A DNA stretch of 64,000 nucleotides from assembly GCF_904846685.1 (NCBI RefSeq), contig NZ_CAJHBQ010000001.1, positions 434,001 through 498,000 of the forward strand, given 5' to 3'. The stretch comes from Psychrobacter submarinus (GTDB lineage: Bacteria; Pseudomonadota; Gammaproteobacteria; Pseudomonadales; Moraxellaceae). Each line of letters begins with the position of its first letter. The stretch's first letter is position 1. A program made the position numbers and the translations under genes. Below are positions 45,959-55,635 of this stretch, in pieces. The notes under the pieces were generated by a model. The model saw nothing but the letters and a program-made list of their open reading frames with translations, searched no databases and had not been told where the DNA came from.

Positions 45959-46939
45959 TCACTCACTATCGTTTTGAGTAAGAGAGGCGCGCGGATGGGC
46001 GCGATCATAGACTTGGGTGAGCTTAGCAAAGTCTACATGGGTATAGATCTGAGTGGTGCTAATATCGCTATGACCGAGCATCTCTTGTACCGCGCGCAAA
46101 TCACCACTGCCGGAGAGCATATGCGAGGCAAAGCAGTGACGCAGCAGGTGCGGGTAGAGGTTTTGTGCGATACCGGCGCGTTTGGCTGCTACTTTTAAAC
46201 GCTGCTGTACGGCGCGAGTAGAGAGCCGCGTACCGAGCTTTTCACTAATAAATAAAGCGCTGTCTTGCCCCTCTACCCAAAGGTTACGATGCGGTAAGTA
46301 GCGCTTAATCGCTTCAGCTGCCTTATTACCAATTGGCACTAAACGCGTTTTGTTGCCTTTACCGGTCACTCGAACGCGCAAATCAGATAAATCGATATCT
46401 ATCATATCGAGCGCCACCAGCTCGCCTACCCGTAAGCCACTGCTGTAGAGCAGCTCAAACATTGCTTTATCTCGCAGCCACAATCGCGCTTGCTCTGGCG
46501 TATCAGGCAGTTCTTGCTCTAAAAGCTGAGTGAGCAGATCAACGTCAGCAATCGAAGGCAACGGCCGCGGACTGCGCTTGAGCTGATAGCCAGTCGTCGG
46601 GTTGATACGCGCTATGTCCTCTTCGATAAGCCAACTATAAAAATGACGGATCGCCGAGAGCTCTTGCTGCACACTGGCTAGCGCAAGCTTATCTTCATCA
46701 AGACGCTGAGAGATATGCTGAGCTAATTGGCGCTTATCACAGCGCGTCCAACTCAGACGCTTACCGCGCAGATACAACGCTAACTGCTGAACGCCGGCGA
46801 GATAAGCTGTCAAAGTATGCTCAGAGTGATTGCGTACTGACAAGGTATTTAGCCAACGATGCACTGGCGTCAATAGCTCACGTAATACCGCATCGGTCTC
46901 TATATCCGTTGCCGGATTGACATAATCTTTGACGCTCAT
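45959..46939 (-). CDS. xerC: Tyrosine recombinase XerC
   Basis: With XerD, resolves chromosome dimers at dif. The SAM-like core-binding N-terminal domain (about 25-115) is followed by the catalytic domain with Arg in YSSGLRVGEL, HLLRHCFASHML (His-x-x-Arg), and LGHSDISTTQIYTHVDF (His and the nucleophile Tyr). The RAHPRA tail is the usual XerC/D ending. At 326 residues it is slightly longer than E. coli XerC (298). The ATG at 46937-46939 follows AAGAGAA. It lies 60 bp downstream of dapF, as in many gammaproteobacteria. Confidence 0.94.
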   Translation of the reverse strand: MSVKDYVNPATDIETDAVLRELLTPVHRWLNTLSVRNHSEHTLTAYLAGVQQLALYLRGKRLSWTRCDKRQLAQHISQRLDEDKLALASVQQELSAIRHFYSWLIEEDIARINPTTGYQLKRSPRPLPSIADVDLLTQLLEQELPDTPEQARLWLRDKAMFELLYSSGLRVGELVALDMIDIDLSDLRVRVTGKGNKTRLVPIGNKAAEAIKRYLPHRNLWVEGQDSALFISEKLGTRLSTRAVQQRLKVAAKRAGIAQNLYPHLLRHCFASHMLSGSGDLRAVQEMLGHSDISTTQIYTHVDFAKLTQVYDRAHPRASLTQNDSE

Positions 46940-46999
46940 AGCTTTTCTCTTAATTGCTCTCTTAGTTGGTATCTTAAATACTCTCTTAGCTAGCCGTAT

Positions 47000-47887
47000 T
47001 TAGCTTGGCGAATTAGGCTTGAGACCCGCTTGCGCCATAATACCATCGGGACTGAATACCCCTTCATATACAAAGGCAGTAGGACCGGTCATCATTACCG
47101 AATAGCCTGGCTGCCATTTGACAATCATACTACCGCCGTAGAGCTGCGCGCGGATATCCTCGCCTTCATCGAGCCAGCCTTCACGGATACCGATAGCGAC
47201 TGCCGCACAAGCGCCAGTGCCGCAAGCTTGCGTCTCGCCCACTCCGCGCTCATACACCCGCAGACGGATATGACGCTGATTCATCACTTGCATAAAGCCG
47301 ACATTGACCCGATCCGGAAACGCTCGGTGCGACTCAATGGCTTTGCCTAAAGTGGCCACTTCCGCATCTAGCACATCGTCGACCTTGATAACCGCATGCG
47401 GATTGCCCATATTAGCAACATAAAGCTGTACTGGTGTACCGGCGACATCGAGATGATAGGCGTTTTGGATTTTGGTGGTGGCTTTTGGGGTAAACGGAAT
47501 CTCATCCGGCTCAAACTTAGGCTTACCCATATCGACCTCGACCCAACCATAACGATCAGTGGTCAAAGAAATGACACCGCTCGCCGTCTCAACCCGCAAG
47601 CGCTGCTTAAATGACAGCTTTCGCGCTTGCACAAACCGCGCGAAACAGCGCGCGCCATTGCCGCATTGCTCAACTTCAGTGCCGTCGGTATTAAAGATGC
47701 GATAGCTAAAATCAACATCCGGGCGCATTGGCGGCTCAACGACTAGCAGCTGATCAAAGCCTATACCTAAGTGCCGATCGCCCAATAACTCTACCAACTC
47801 TTTGGTCAAATCTAAGCGCTGAGTCACCAAATCGATAACCATAAAATCGTTACCTAGCCCATGCATCTTTGTAAACTCTATCAACAT
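47000..47887 (-). CDS. dapF: Diaminopimelate epimerase DapF
   Basis: Interconverts LL- and meso-diaminopimelate for lysine and peptidoglycan. The two active-site cysteines are in CGNGARCFARF and ETQACGTGACAAVAIG. Other landmarks: MHGLGNDFMVID, NTDGTEVEQCGNG, GNPHAVI. The length of 295 is normal. The ATG at 47885-47887 is followed by a family-standard start (MLIEFTKMHGLGNDF). It lies between lysA (240 bp upstream, past a terminator) and xerC (downstream). Confidence 0.96.
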   Translation of the reverse strand: MLIEFTKMHGLGNDFMVIDLVTQRLDLTKELVELLGDRHLGIGFDQLLVVEPPMRPDVDFSYRIFNTDGTEVEQCGNGARCFARFVQARKLSFKQRLRVETASGVISLTTDRYGWVEVDMGKPKFEPDEIPFTPKATTKIQNAYHLDVAGTPVQLYVANMGNPHAVIKVDDVLDAEVATLGKAIESHRAFPDRVNVGFMQVMNQRHIRLRVYERGVGETQACGTGACAAVAIGIREGWLDEGEDIRAQLYGGSMIVKWQPGYSVMMTGPTAFVYEGVFSPDGIMAQAGLKPNSPS

Positions 47888-48014
47888 ATCCTTGTGTCCT
47901 ATTCTGTTTTTATATGTCGGTTATATTAGCACGCTACCCTGCACAATGATAACTATCAGCGTGTGATGAATGGTAGAGACCGTCATGAAATACTCGTCAT
48001 AAAATAGTCACCAT

Positions 48015-48046
48015 AAAAAACCCACTGTCATCATGACAATGGGCTT
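48015..48046 (-). terminator. Terminator of lysA
   Basis: On the minus strand CCCATTGTCA-tga-TGACAGTGGG (one wobble) is followed by TTTTTT. It lies about 80 bp past the lysA stop codon and separates lysA from dapF. Confidence 0.88.
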
Positions 48047-48126
48047 TTAAAATAAATTTACTAAATCACTAGGAGCTTTTTAGCTCAGACTTTTACCATG
48101 GACATAGGGGCCGGCTAGTCATTTCG

Positions 48127-49500
48127 CTATTGATCTTGCCAACGCATCTCATCGCGGTATAAGTCTTCGATCGTCTCACGCTTACGAATCAACTGCTGCT
48201 GACTCTGTGCCACCATAACCTCGCTAGCACGCGGACGCGAATTGTAATTACTACTCATAGTAAAGCCGTAAGCGCCAGCACCAGTGATAGCCAAGATATC
48301 GCCTTCGGCAAGCGCCAATACACGATCCTTAGCCAAAAAATCACCTGTCTCACAAATAGCGCCAACAATATCCCAGGCCTTTGTATCGTCAGCTTGTATA
48401 CCACCGTTAGGTAACTGCTGAGGAATCACTGCCATTTCGGCTTGATACAGCGCTGGGCGGATCAAATCATTCATCGCCGCGTCAACGATAGCAAAGTTTT
48501 TGTGCTCGGTAGGTTTAAGCACATCAACGCGAGTGAGTAGCACGCCAGCATTAGCAACCATACTGCGCCCCGGCTCAAAGAATACTTTGAGACCCAGCTC
48601 AGTGAGTTTCGGCAATAGCGCGTCGGCAAAATCAGCGATGGACACTGGCGACTCATCAATGTAGCGCACGCCTAGTCCACCGCCCAAATCCACATGCTTG
48701 AGCGTAATACCTTGATCCGCTAAAGCATGCACCAGCTCAATCACTTTGTCCAGTGCGGCTACAAAGGGCGCAACTTCGGTGAGCTGCGAGCCGATATGAC
48801 AATCAATACCAACGATCTCGATATGTGACATCGCCGCGGCCTGCGCATAAACGTCAAGCGCCTGTTCATGAGCGATGCCAAACTTATTATCTTTTAGCCC
48901 CGTTGAGATATAAGGATGAGTCTTAGCATCGACGTCAGGATTGACCCGTAGGGATATCGGCGCTGGTGTATCTAGCTGGTCGGCTACTTCATTAATTAAC
49001 GACAGCTCGCTGATGGACTCGACATTAAAGCAGCCAATACCTTGCTGCAGAGCAAATTCGATATCGCTGTATGTCTTGCCTACGCCTGAATAGACGACGC
49101 GACCCGCTTGTCCGCCTGCTGCTAACACGCGCATCAGCTCACCACGTGAGACGATATCGAAGCCAGCTCCAGCCTGCGCCAAGATGCCTAATACGGCCAA
49201 ATTAGAATTGGCTTTTACCGCGTAGCATATTTGGTGCTCAAGACTGGCGAAGCTGTCGCTATAGACTTGATAAACATCCAAGATCGCCTGCTTAGAGTAG
49301 ACATAACAAGGCGTATCGTACTGCTTAGCCAAACCGCTCACGCTAACGTCCTCAATATACAGCTCGTTATCGCGGTAGCTCAGCGCTGGCAGATGGGCGC
49401 TTAAAGCTTGAGGATCGATATACAACCCGTGCTCAGTTTGTACGGTAATCGCTTGGCTATCTGCCACAGTTGCCTGTCTTTGCGGCTCAGAGTTACTCAT
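48127..49500 (-). CDS. lysA: Diaminopimelate decarboxylase LysA
   Basis: PLP enzyme for the last lysine step. The PLP lysine is in ICYAVKANSNLAVL. Other motifs: GAGFDIVSRGEL, KFGI (specificity helix), DCHIGSQLTE, GGGLGVRYIDE, EPGRSMVANAG, GAICETGDFLA and GAYGFTMSSNYNSRPRASEV. I use the ATG at 49500 (457 residues) rather than the one at 49515, because GAGAGG and AAGAG are upstream of the later one. An N-terminal tail of about 25 residues is extra. lptM lies 88 bp upstream on the same strand, the familiar lptM-lysA-dapF order. Confidence 0.95.
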   Translation of the reverse strand: MSNSEPQRQATVADSQAITVQTEHGLYIDPQALSAHLPALSYRDNELYIEDVSVSGLAKQYDTPCYVYSKQAILDVYQVYSDSFASLEHQICYAVKANSNLAVLGILAQAGAGFDIVSRGELMRVLAAGGQAGRVVYSGVGKTYSDIEFALQQGIGCFNVESISELSLINEVADQLDTPAPISLRVNPDVDAKTHPYISTGLKDNKFGIAHEQALDVYAQAAAMSHIEIVGIDCHIGSQLTEVAPFVAALDKVIELVHALADQGITLKHVDLGGGLGVRYIDESPVSIADFADALLPKLTELGLKVFFEPGRSMVANAGVLLTRVDVLKPTEHKNFAIVDAAMNDLIRPALYQAEMAVIPQQLPNGGIQADDTKAWDIVGAICETGDFLAKDRVLALAEGDILAITGAGAYGFTMSSNYNSRPRASEVMVAQSQQQLIRKRETIEDLYRDEMRWQDQ

Positions 49501-49588
49501 AGTCCTCTCTTTCATTCATTCAGGTTTTCAAAGGAAATTATCACATTATTAAACTTGCAGCATCGCTTAGTAATCGCTTAGCAATCAA

Positions 49589-49864
49589 TCAATAATCATT
49601 TGCATCATCGCTTGGCTCAGACAGCACTTGCTGCTCCTCAAGATAGCGTGTGCGCTTATACTCGTCATCATCTACCCCAGCAAATGCAGCATCTTGCGGC
49701 TGACTGGTACTGTCTAATACCTCAGCGCTAGTGATGAGCCCTTGCTCAGTATCTGCCAAGTATAGCGGGCCTTTTTGGCCGCAGCCGCTCAAACTCAGAG
49801 CCACTAGAGTAACCGCCATAGCAGTAAGTTTTGAAAATATAAAATTCGGTTTTAGAGTTTTCAT
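49589..49864 (-). CDS. lptM: LptM-like small lipoprotein (YifL family)
   Basis: Small outer-membrane lipoprotein. In enterobacteria LptM helps LptD assemble. The lipobox LSGC is followed by GQKGPLYLAD, the family signature. An acidic tail of about 60 residues extends beyond the usual short form. I start at the ATG at 49862-49864 (MKTLKPNF), which gives a normal signal peptide; an ATG seven codons earlier is possible. Its position before lysA-dapF-xerC is the standard one. Confidence 0.9.
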   Translation of the reverse strand: MKTLKPNFIFSKLTAMAVTLVALSLSGCGQKGPLYLADTEQGLITSAEVLDSTSQPQDAAFAGVDDDEYKRTRYLEEQQVLSEPSDDANDY

Positions 49865-50106
49865 AAGTGGTAAGCCATTAACCATGCATCACTGATTGCG
49901 CTAAAACTGCTTGCGCAAAATTCACAATCAGCTATTGATATTTTAACGCTAAATAATCCTGCTCGCTAACCGTACCATACCAGCCAGTATCGAGCATCAA
50001 ATAGGCTGTAATCATAGCATTAATTGGCAGCGATTGACTGTGTTTAGCGATAATTTTAGTTGCAATATTGACCTATCATTATTCTTTATAAATGCTACAT
50101 TTAATG

Positions 50107-50160
50107 GGGCGTGTTGTACGTTCGGTTGTGGCACGCGCGGAGACTATTTTTTAGACACTC
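50107..50160. mobile_element. Decayed left end of the 303-bp element
   Basis: gggcgtgttg-acgttcg...tggcac...gagactattttttag matches the first 55 bp or so of the 303-bp elements with several changes, then the match is lost. No right end is seen and the TA flank is absent (TG instead). The rest of the 543-bp spacer between lptM and ackA (49865-50407) has a possible promoter (TTGACG at 50183-50188, 17 bp, TTATAG) and nothing more. Confidence 0.6.
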
Positions 50161-50407
50161 AGTGTACAGCTGTAACTAATACTTGACGGATGCTTGTCTT
50201 AAACCTTATAGTTATTGTGGTATAACGCTTAACCGCAAGTGTGGTAATTGTTCTAAAATATGCTACCTTGTCTTTAGCTTTAGCATTTTATTTTGCTTTA
50301 ATCATTCAAATGGTTTAAATGATTGAACCCCTACTTATTATATGATTTATTATTCCTACCCATAATCCAACACCCACAACCCAACAGCCATAATCTAAGG
50401 ATAGAGC

Positions 50408-51643
50408 ATGAATGACAGCGTCAACCCCTCCGCTTCTAGCGATGAGAACTCGGACAACTCAGTATTAACCAATCCCACTTTAGTCCTCAACTGTGGCTCC
50501 TCTTCTATTAAGTACGCTTTGATCAGCGAGGATGAATCGACTCGTATCACGGGACTGGCCGAAAATTTAGGTCTCGATACCGCTCGTATCAAACATACCG
50601 CGTTAAATGGTGAAAAGCTTGAAATTGCTATTCCAGGTGGCCGTCATAAACTTGCCTTACAAAAAGTGCTTGAGCTCCTCGAGCAGTATCACTTTATCGC
50701 TGTCGGTCATCGCGGCGTCCATGGCGGGCGTGAATACTCAGAAGCGGTCAAAGTGAACGATCATGTGTTATCGGAAGTGAAACGTCTCAAGTCGTTAGCA
50801 CCTTTGCATAACCCAGCTAATGCTCTAGGCATCGAAGCGGTACAAGCGATCTATCCTGATATTCCGCAAGTCGTGGTCTTTGATACTGCCTTTCACCAGA
50901 CTATGCCGCCTGTGGCTTATCGTTATCCGATTCCAAAAGCGCTATATGAAGAAGAAAAAATCCGCCGTTACGGCTTTCATGGTACCTCGCACGCTTACGT
51001 TTCAGAACGTGCCAGCCAGCTCACCGAAGCTAATGACCCGCAAGGCTGGTTGACTGCGCATCTAGGGAATGGCTGCTCAGCGACTGCCGTTTATGATGGC
51101 AAAAGTCTAGATACCAGTATGGGACTGACGCCGCTTGAGGGGCTGATGATGGGCACGCGTAGTGGTGATGTCGATCCAAGCCTACATATCCACCTAAAGC
51201 GTCAACTTGGTATGAGCTTGGAAGATGTAGATAAAATGCTCAATAGCGAAAGTGGCCTATTAGGTATCTCGGGTCTGTCTAACGACCTACGCACCGTCGA
51301 GCAAGCAGCTAACGAAGGTCATAAAGATGCCGAGCTGGCAATCGAGATGTTCGCTTATCGCGTCGGTAAGTATTTGGCGAGCCTCAGCTGCGCGCTACCT
51401 GAGTTTACCGGTATTGTCTTTACCGGCGGGATCGGCGAGAACTCAGCGACCACGCGCGCGCGTATCCTAAACGTGATGCGTCACTTCGGTATCGCGTTCG
51501 ATGCAGACAAAAACAAATCGCTCGTTGGCGGCGCAGAAGGGCGCTTTGAGAGTGACGATAGCAGTATTGAGCTGTGGGTCATCCCAACTGACGAAGAGTG
51601 TCAAATCGCTAAAGAAACCCGTCAAACCTTGGGTCTAGACTAA
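50408..51643 (+). CDS. ackA: Acetate kinase AckA
   Basis: Acetyl phosphate plus ADP to acetate plus ATP, reversible. Family motifs: LVLNCGSSSIKYAL (nucleotide-binding start), HRGVHGGREY, FDTAFHQTMPPVAYRYPIP, RRYGFHGTSHAYV, AHLGNGCSATAV, GLTPLEGLMMGTRSGDVDP, FTGGIGENS. At 411 residues it is near the norm with an N-terminal Ser/Asp tail of about 20. The ATG at 50408 follows AAGGATAG. Followed by its terminator and then pta. Confidence 0.96.
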   Translation: MNDSVNPSASSDENSDNSVLTNPTLVLNCGSSSIKYALISEDESTRITGLAENLGLDTARIKHTALNGEKLEIAIPGGRHKLALQKVLELLEQYHFIAVGHRGVHGGREYSEAVKVNDHVLSEVKRLKSLAPLHNPANALGIEAVQAIYPDIPQVVVFDTAFHQTMPPVAYRYPIPKALYEEEKIRRYGFHGTSHAYVSERASQLTEANDPQGWLTAHLGNGCSATAVYDGKSLDTSMGLTPLEGLMMGTRSGDVDPSLHIHLKRQLGMSLEDVDKMLNSESGLLGISGLSNDLRTVEQAANEGHKDAELAIEMFAYRVGKYLASLSCALPEFTGIVFTGGIGENSATTRARILNVMRHFGIAFDADKNKSLVGGAEGRFESDDSSIELWVIPTDEECQIAKETRQTLGLD

Positions 51644-51652
51644 AGGGTTAAT

Positions 51653-51692
51653 AAAAAAGCGCTGTCGCTGTATAAGCATGGCGCTTTTTTTT
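51653..51692 (+). terminator. Terminator of ackA
   Basis: AAAAAAGCGC and GCGCTTTTTTTT pair around an 18-base loop just after the ackA stop codon. pta therefore may have its own promoter in the 140 bp that follow. Confidence 0.82.
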
Positions 51693-51832
51693 GACTGCGC
51701 AAACGGGTCTATTATTAGCTCAGTCTTTTATTAACCCAGTTACTTGCTAGACTAGTCGCTTATTAGCAACAATAATAGCCGCCCATCATATATTCTCAGT
51801 CTTTAAAAATATAACAAACCATAGGATACACT

Positions 51833-53980
51833 ATGCAAACTATTTTATTGGTTCCTATCAGTCGCGGTATCGGCGTGACTTCAGCCGCTCTTGGCCTCAT
51901 TCGCGCGCTTGATTATAACGGTATCAAAGCCGGCTTTATGAAGCCGTTTTTGCAAGACGATACGCTCGATAAACAAAACAGCTTGGACAGCTCAAGCGCC
52001 CTTATCATGCATGCGTTTGGCCTAACGCCGCCCAAATCTATCAACCGTCAGCGCGTTGAGCGCATGATCGGCGATGGTAATCTTGACGAGCTAATGGAAG
52101 AGGTTATTGGCAATTATCACAGTATTGATGGCGAGCCTGATGTGGTTATCTGTGAAGGCTTAGTGCCAACCACCGAAGCCTCTTACGCTTCTCAAATTAA
52201 CCAAGCCATCGCCCATGCTTTGGACGCGAAGATTATCTTTGTCAGCACTGTCGACACCAGCAATCCTGCTTATCTAGCAGACAAGCTTGACGTGCACGCG
52301 CGCGAGTTTGGCGGTATCGCTCATGAACGTACGCTTGGCACTATCTTAATGCGCGTGCATGACGTGCCTAATACCTTTGAGACTCAGCCTGTCGCTCCTG
52401 GTGAGGCGGTAGTGAGCTTAGATGAAAACTTCATCCAAGAGGTACAGCGCCTATCACCGCATTTTCATAGCGAGCGCTTCCGTCTCATCGGCGTCGTGCC
52501 ATTTAGTGACTCGCTCTCCGTGCCGCGCACTTGGGATATCGCCGCTGAGCTTGATGCCACTTGGCTCAACGTCGGCGACGCCAAATCGCGCCGTATCAAT
52601 GATATTAGCCTGACCGCACGCTCCGTTTCGCGCGTTGATGAGGTCTTTAAGCGCGGTACGCTCATTGTGGTGCCAGGCGACCGTGACGATCTACTGCTAG
52701 CAGCAGGCCTAGCTTGTATCAACGGCGTACCATTAGCAGGTCTAGTACTGACAGGCGGTGTAGTCCCTAACGAGACCGTAGCTGAGCTTTGGCAGTCAGC
52801 GCTGAAGACTGGCATCCCTGTCATGAGCGTCGAGACCGATAGCTTTGAGACGGTACAAAACCTACTACACATGAGTTCTGAGATACCAAGCGATGATACC
52901 GAGCGCGCAACCGATGTCGCTCGTTATGTTGCAGCACACTTAGATCTCAGCTGGATAAAAGAATACTTTAGCGGTGATTATGTCGCCCGTCTCTCGCCTG
53001 CTGCGTTTCGCCATCAAGTGGTCAAAAAAGCACAAAACGCCAAAAAGCGCATCGTACTGCCAGAAGGCGCTGAGCCGCGTACCGTCGAAGCTGCCTGTAT
53101 CTGTCAAAGCCGGGGTATCGCCGATTGTGTGCTGTTAGCGCAGCGTAGCGAAGTCGAACAAGTCGCCAAAAACCGTGATTTAGTATTGCCTGAGGGGCTT
53201 GAAATCATCGACCCTGCTAGTCTTGATATGAGCAAGTATATCGATGCAGTAGTTGAGCGCCGTAAAGGTAAAACGACCAGCGAGGTCGCTGCTGAGTATC
53301 TACAAGATACGGTCTATCTAGGCACGACCATGCTGCAACTAGACGAAGTCGACGGCCTAGTGTCTGGCGCGATTCATACCACTGCCAACACCGTACGTCC
53401 CGCGTTTCAGCTGATCAAAACCGCGCCGCAATATTCCTTAGTATCGTCAGTATTCTTTATGCTGCTGCCTGAGCAAGTCGTCGTCTACGGTGATTGCGCT
53501 ATTAACCCCGATCCAACTGCTGAGGAGCTGGCTGAGATTGCTATTCAATCGGCGCAGTCTGCTGCCGCCTTCGGTATCGACCCAAAAGTGGCGATGATCA
53601 GCTACTCGACCGGCTCGTCTGGTACTGGCGCTGATGTCGAAAAAGTCATTGCAGCGACGAAAATCGTCCGCGAGCGTGCCCCAGATCTAGCCGTTGATGG
53701 CCCGCTACAATACGACGCCGCCTCTGTGATGAGTGTCGGTAAACAAAAAGCGCCAGACTCCAAGGTCGCAGGTCAAGCCAACGTATTTATCTTCCCTGAT
53801 CTCAATACCGGTAACACCACCTATAAAGCGGTGCAACGTAGCGCCAACGTCATCAGTGTCGGTCCTATGCTCCAAGGCCTTAATAAGCCGGTCAATGACT
53901 TATCGCGCGGCGCTCTAGTCGATGATATTGTCTACACTATTGCTCTCACGGCTATTCAGGCTTATAGTGATTTGATTTAA
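51833..53980 (+). CDS. pta: Phosphate acetyltransferase Pta (long form)
   Basis: Interconverts acetyl-CoA and acetyl phosphate. It has the long three-part form: an N-terminal BioD-like P-loop domain (about 1-200, ILLVPISRGIGVTSAALGLIRAL), a central DRTGG domain (about 215-330), and the C-terminal catalytic domain (about 390-715, KKRIVLPEGAEPRTVEAA, DGLVSGAIHTTANTVRPAFQLIKT, MISYSTGSSGTG, VFIFPDLNTGNTTYKAVQR). The length of 715 is standard. The ATG at 51833 follows ATAGGATAC. Confidence 0.96.
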   Translation: MQTILLVPISRGIGVTSAALGLIRALDYNGIKAGFMKPFLQDDTLDKQNSLDSSSALIMHAFGLTPPKSINRQRVERMIGDGNLDELMEEVIGNYHSIDGEPDVVICEGLVPTTEASYASQINQAIAHALDAKIIFVSTVDTSNPAYLADKLDVHAREFGGIAHERTLGTILMRVHDVPNTFETQPVAPGEAVVSLDENFIQEVQRLSPHFHSERFRLIGVVPFSDSLSVPRTWDIAAELDATWLNVGDAKSRRINDISLTARSVSRVDEVFKRGTLIVVPGDRDDLLLAAGLACINGVPLAGLVLTGGVVPNETVAELWQSALKTGIPVMSVETDSFETVQNLLHMSSEIPSDDTERATDVARYVAAHLDLSWIKEYFSGDYVARLSPAAFRHQVVKKAQNAKKRIVLPEGAEPRTVEAACICQSRGIADCVLLAQRSEVEQVAKNRDLVLPEGLEIIDPASLDMSKYIDAVVERRKGKTTSEVAAEYLQDTVYLGTTMLQLDEVDGLVSGAIHTTANTVRPAFQLIKTAPQYSLVSSVFFMLLPEQVVVYGDCAINPDPTAEELAEIAIQSAQSAAAFGIDPKVAMISYSTGSSGTGADVEKVIAATKIVRERAPDLAVDGPLQYDAASVMSVGKQKAPDSKVAGQANVFIFPDLNTGNTTYKAVQRSANVISVGPMLQGLNKPVNDLSRGALVDDIVYTIALTAIQAYSDLI

Positions 53981-54008
53981 AAGTATTTAAATCATTATTA
54001 GTTTTAAA

Positions 54009-54046
54009 CAAAAGCGCTTAGCATCATTATGTTGAGCGCTTTTTTG
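54009..54046 (+). terminator. Terminator of pta
   Basis: AAAAGCGCT and AGCGCTTTTTT pair around a 16-base loop about 30 bp past the stop codon. Confidence 0.85.
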
Positions 54047-54097
54047 ATAGAGCTGATGATACCGGCTGATTAAACAGAAACATCTATCGACAAACGT

Positions 54098-54103
54098 TAT
54101 AAT
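54098..54103 (+). promoter_or_regulatory. -10 element directly before nadD
   Basis: A consensus TATAAT ends 6 bp before the nadD ATG, so transcription starting about 7 bases downstream would begin at or next to the start codon. No ribosome binding site lies between. The -35 region is poor (no TTGACA at 16-18 bp). Confidence 0.5.
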
Positions 54104-54109
54104 GATGCT

Positions 54110-54964
54110 ATGACTAAACCTTTCCCTACTGCCATTCGCGCCTACTTGGGCGGCTCGTTCAATCCAGTACATAACGCTCATATTGAGATGGCGATGCAAG
54201 TCTACCACTCTCTTGCTCCGCTTACGGCCGAGCGAAACTGTGAGCTACAAGTGTCGTTATTACCCAACGCGCGCTCGCCTTTTAAATCACAAAGCCTAGC
54301 ACCCAAGCATCGATTGGCTATGCTAAAACTCGCGGTGCAAGATACGCCCATACGCGTCGATGAGCTTGAGATTTGGCAACCACCGCCTGTCTATACTATC
54401 GATAGTGTGCGGACTTTACGTCAGCGCTATCCGCAAGATGTCTTGATATTTATTATAGGTATGGATAGTGCTCGTAGTTTAGATAAATGGAAACAGGGCT
54501 TACAGTTGACGGACTACGTTCATCTTTGGGTGTTTGATCGTAGTGCCGACAACGCCAGCTCCAGTGCTAACCCTACAGACCCTAACTTACCGCATAAACC
54601 TTTTGATAATAATAAAACCTTAAGTGATAAGCAGCGAGCTTTGCTCATCAATGAGCTACCTAATTCGCTACCGGCGCAAGTGGTTGACTCTATCAGCGAG
54701 CTGGTTGCAACTTCTATTGACAGCTTAGCAGCCCAAAACTTAGCAAATAAAGGCTTGAAAACCTTACGCAAAGGACGCATTTATATAGACTCACGACCCG
54801 TACAGAAAGTATCTAGTACAAAGATTCGTAACCAACTCCTGACTTATTATACCGCCCCTATTATAAAAGATGGCTTGCTTAATCACTGCGAGTATCTATC
54901 CAAACACTTACATCCTGCAGTTTATGACTATATTGTGCAGCATAAGCTATATTCCGCAGACTAA
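54110..54964 (+). CDS. nadD: Nicotinate-nucleotide adenylyltransferase NadD
   Basis: Makes deamido-NAD from nicotinate mononucleotide and ATP. The nucleotidyltransferase start YLGGSFNPVHNAHIEMA (GxFxPxHxxH) and the end VSSTKIRNQLL (SSTxIR) are intact, as is FIIGMDSARSLDKW. At 284 residues it is well above the usual 210-220. The excess is a low-complexity insert around residues 145-230. No Shine-Dalgarno is seen before the ATG at 54110. rsfS follows at 98 bp, the conserved partner. Confidence 0.93.
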   Translation: MTKPFPTAIRAYLGGSFNPVHNAHIEMAMQVYHSLAPLTAERNCELQVSLLPNARSPFKSQSLAPKHRLAMLKLAVQDTPIRVDELEIWQPPPVYTIDSVRTLRQRYPQDVLIFIIGMDSARSLDKWKQGLQLTDYVHLWVFDRSADNASSSANPTDPNLPHKPFDNNKTLSDKQRALLINELPNSLPAQVVDSISELVATSIDSLAAQNLANKGLKTLRKGRIYIDSRPVQKVSSTKIRNQLLTYYTAPIIKDGLLNHCEYLSKHLHPAVYDYIVQHKLYSAD

Positions 54965-55061
54965 TTCCGTTAAAATCACCTTATTATAGTCGTCACCACT
55001 TATTTATGGCCGATGACGATTCACTTTTTATAGCGAATGACGATTAAAGAGATACATATTT

Positions 55062-55463
55062 ATGAGCAACACTATGACTAACGAACGTTTAGAAGAATGC
55101 TTAACGCTAGTAACCTCCACTTTGGACGGTATGAAAGCCAAAAACATCACCGTACTTGATGTTGAGGATTTAACAGACGTCATGGAGCATATGGTTATCG
55201 CTGAGGGCACCTCCAAGCGCCATGTGCGCGCGATGGCTGACAGCTTAGGCGCTGATGCTAAGCAAGCAGGCTTTATGCCATTAGGCCGCGAAGGTGGCAC
55301 TGATTCTGACTGGACGCTGATCGACTTGGGTGCTGTCGTTGTGCACATGATGACGCCAGCTGCGCGCGAGTTCTATGACTTAGAAGGCCTGTGGTCATCG
55401 CCTGAGAGCTTAGCAGAATTAGTTGCCACGCCGCGTGAGAAAAAAGCCGGTCGCCGTAACTAA
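55062..55463 (+). CDS. rsfS: Ribosomal silencing factor RsfS
   Basis: Binds ribosomal protein L14 and blocks subunit joining when nutrients are scarce. MKAKNITVLDVEDLTDVMEHMVIAEGTSKRHVRAMAD and WTLIDLGAVVVHMMTPAAREFYDLEGLWS are the family pattern. At 133 residues it is slightly long, with a basic tail. The ATG at 55062 follows AAAGAGAT; a second ATG is four codons later. Confidence 0.95.
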   Translation: MSNTMTNERLEECLTLVTSTLDGMKAKNITVLDVEDLTDVMEHMVIAEGTSKRHVRAMADSLGADAKQAGFMPLGREGGTDSDWTLIDLGAVVVHMMTPAAREFYDLEGLWSSPESLAELVATPREKKAGRRN

Positions 55464-55496
55464 ACGCAAAAAACTGACTAGCGCACTGAATAAACA

Positions 55497-55524
55497 GACT
55501 GGATAAAATATCTGGTCTTTTTTT
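55497..55524 (+). terminator. Terminator of rsfS
   Basis: A 10-bp arm pair (agactggata/tatctggtct, with wobbles) around a 2-3 base loop, then seven T, 34 bp past the stop codon. Confidence 0.7.
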
Positions 55525-55635
55525 ATGTCATTGATAACTGGCGCTTTATATAAGCGACAAAGTTAATCAAACACAAAACCATTACACTTTGCGATACTAT
55601 AGCCTTATTCACGTGACGATCTGCTAGGACATTCA

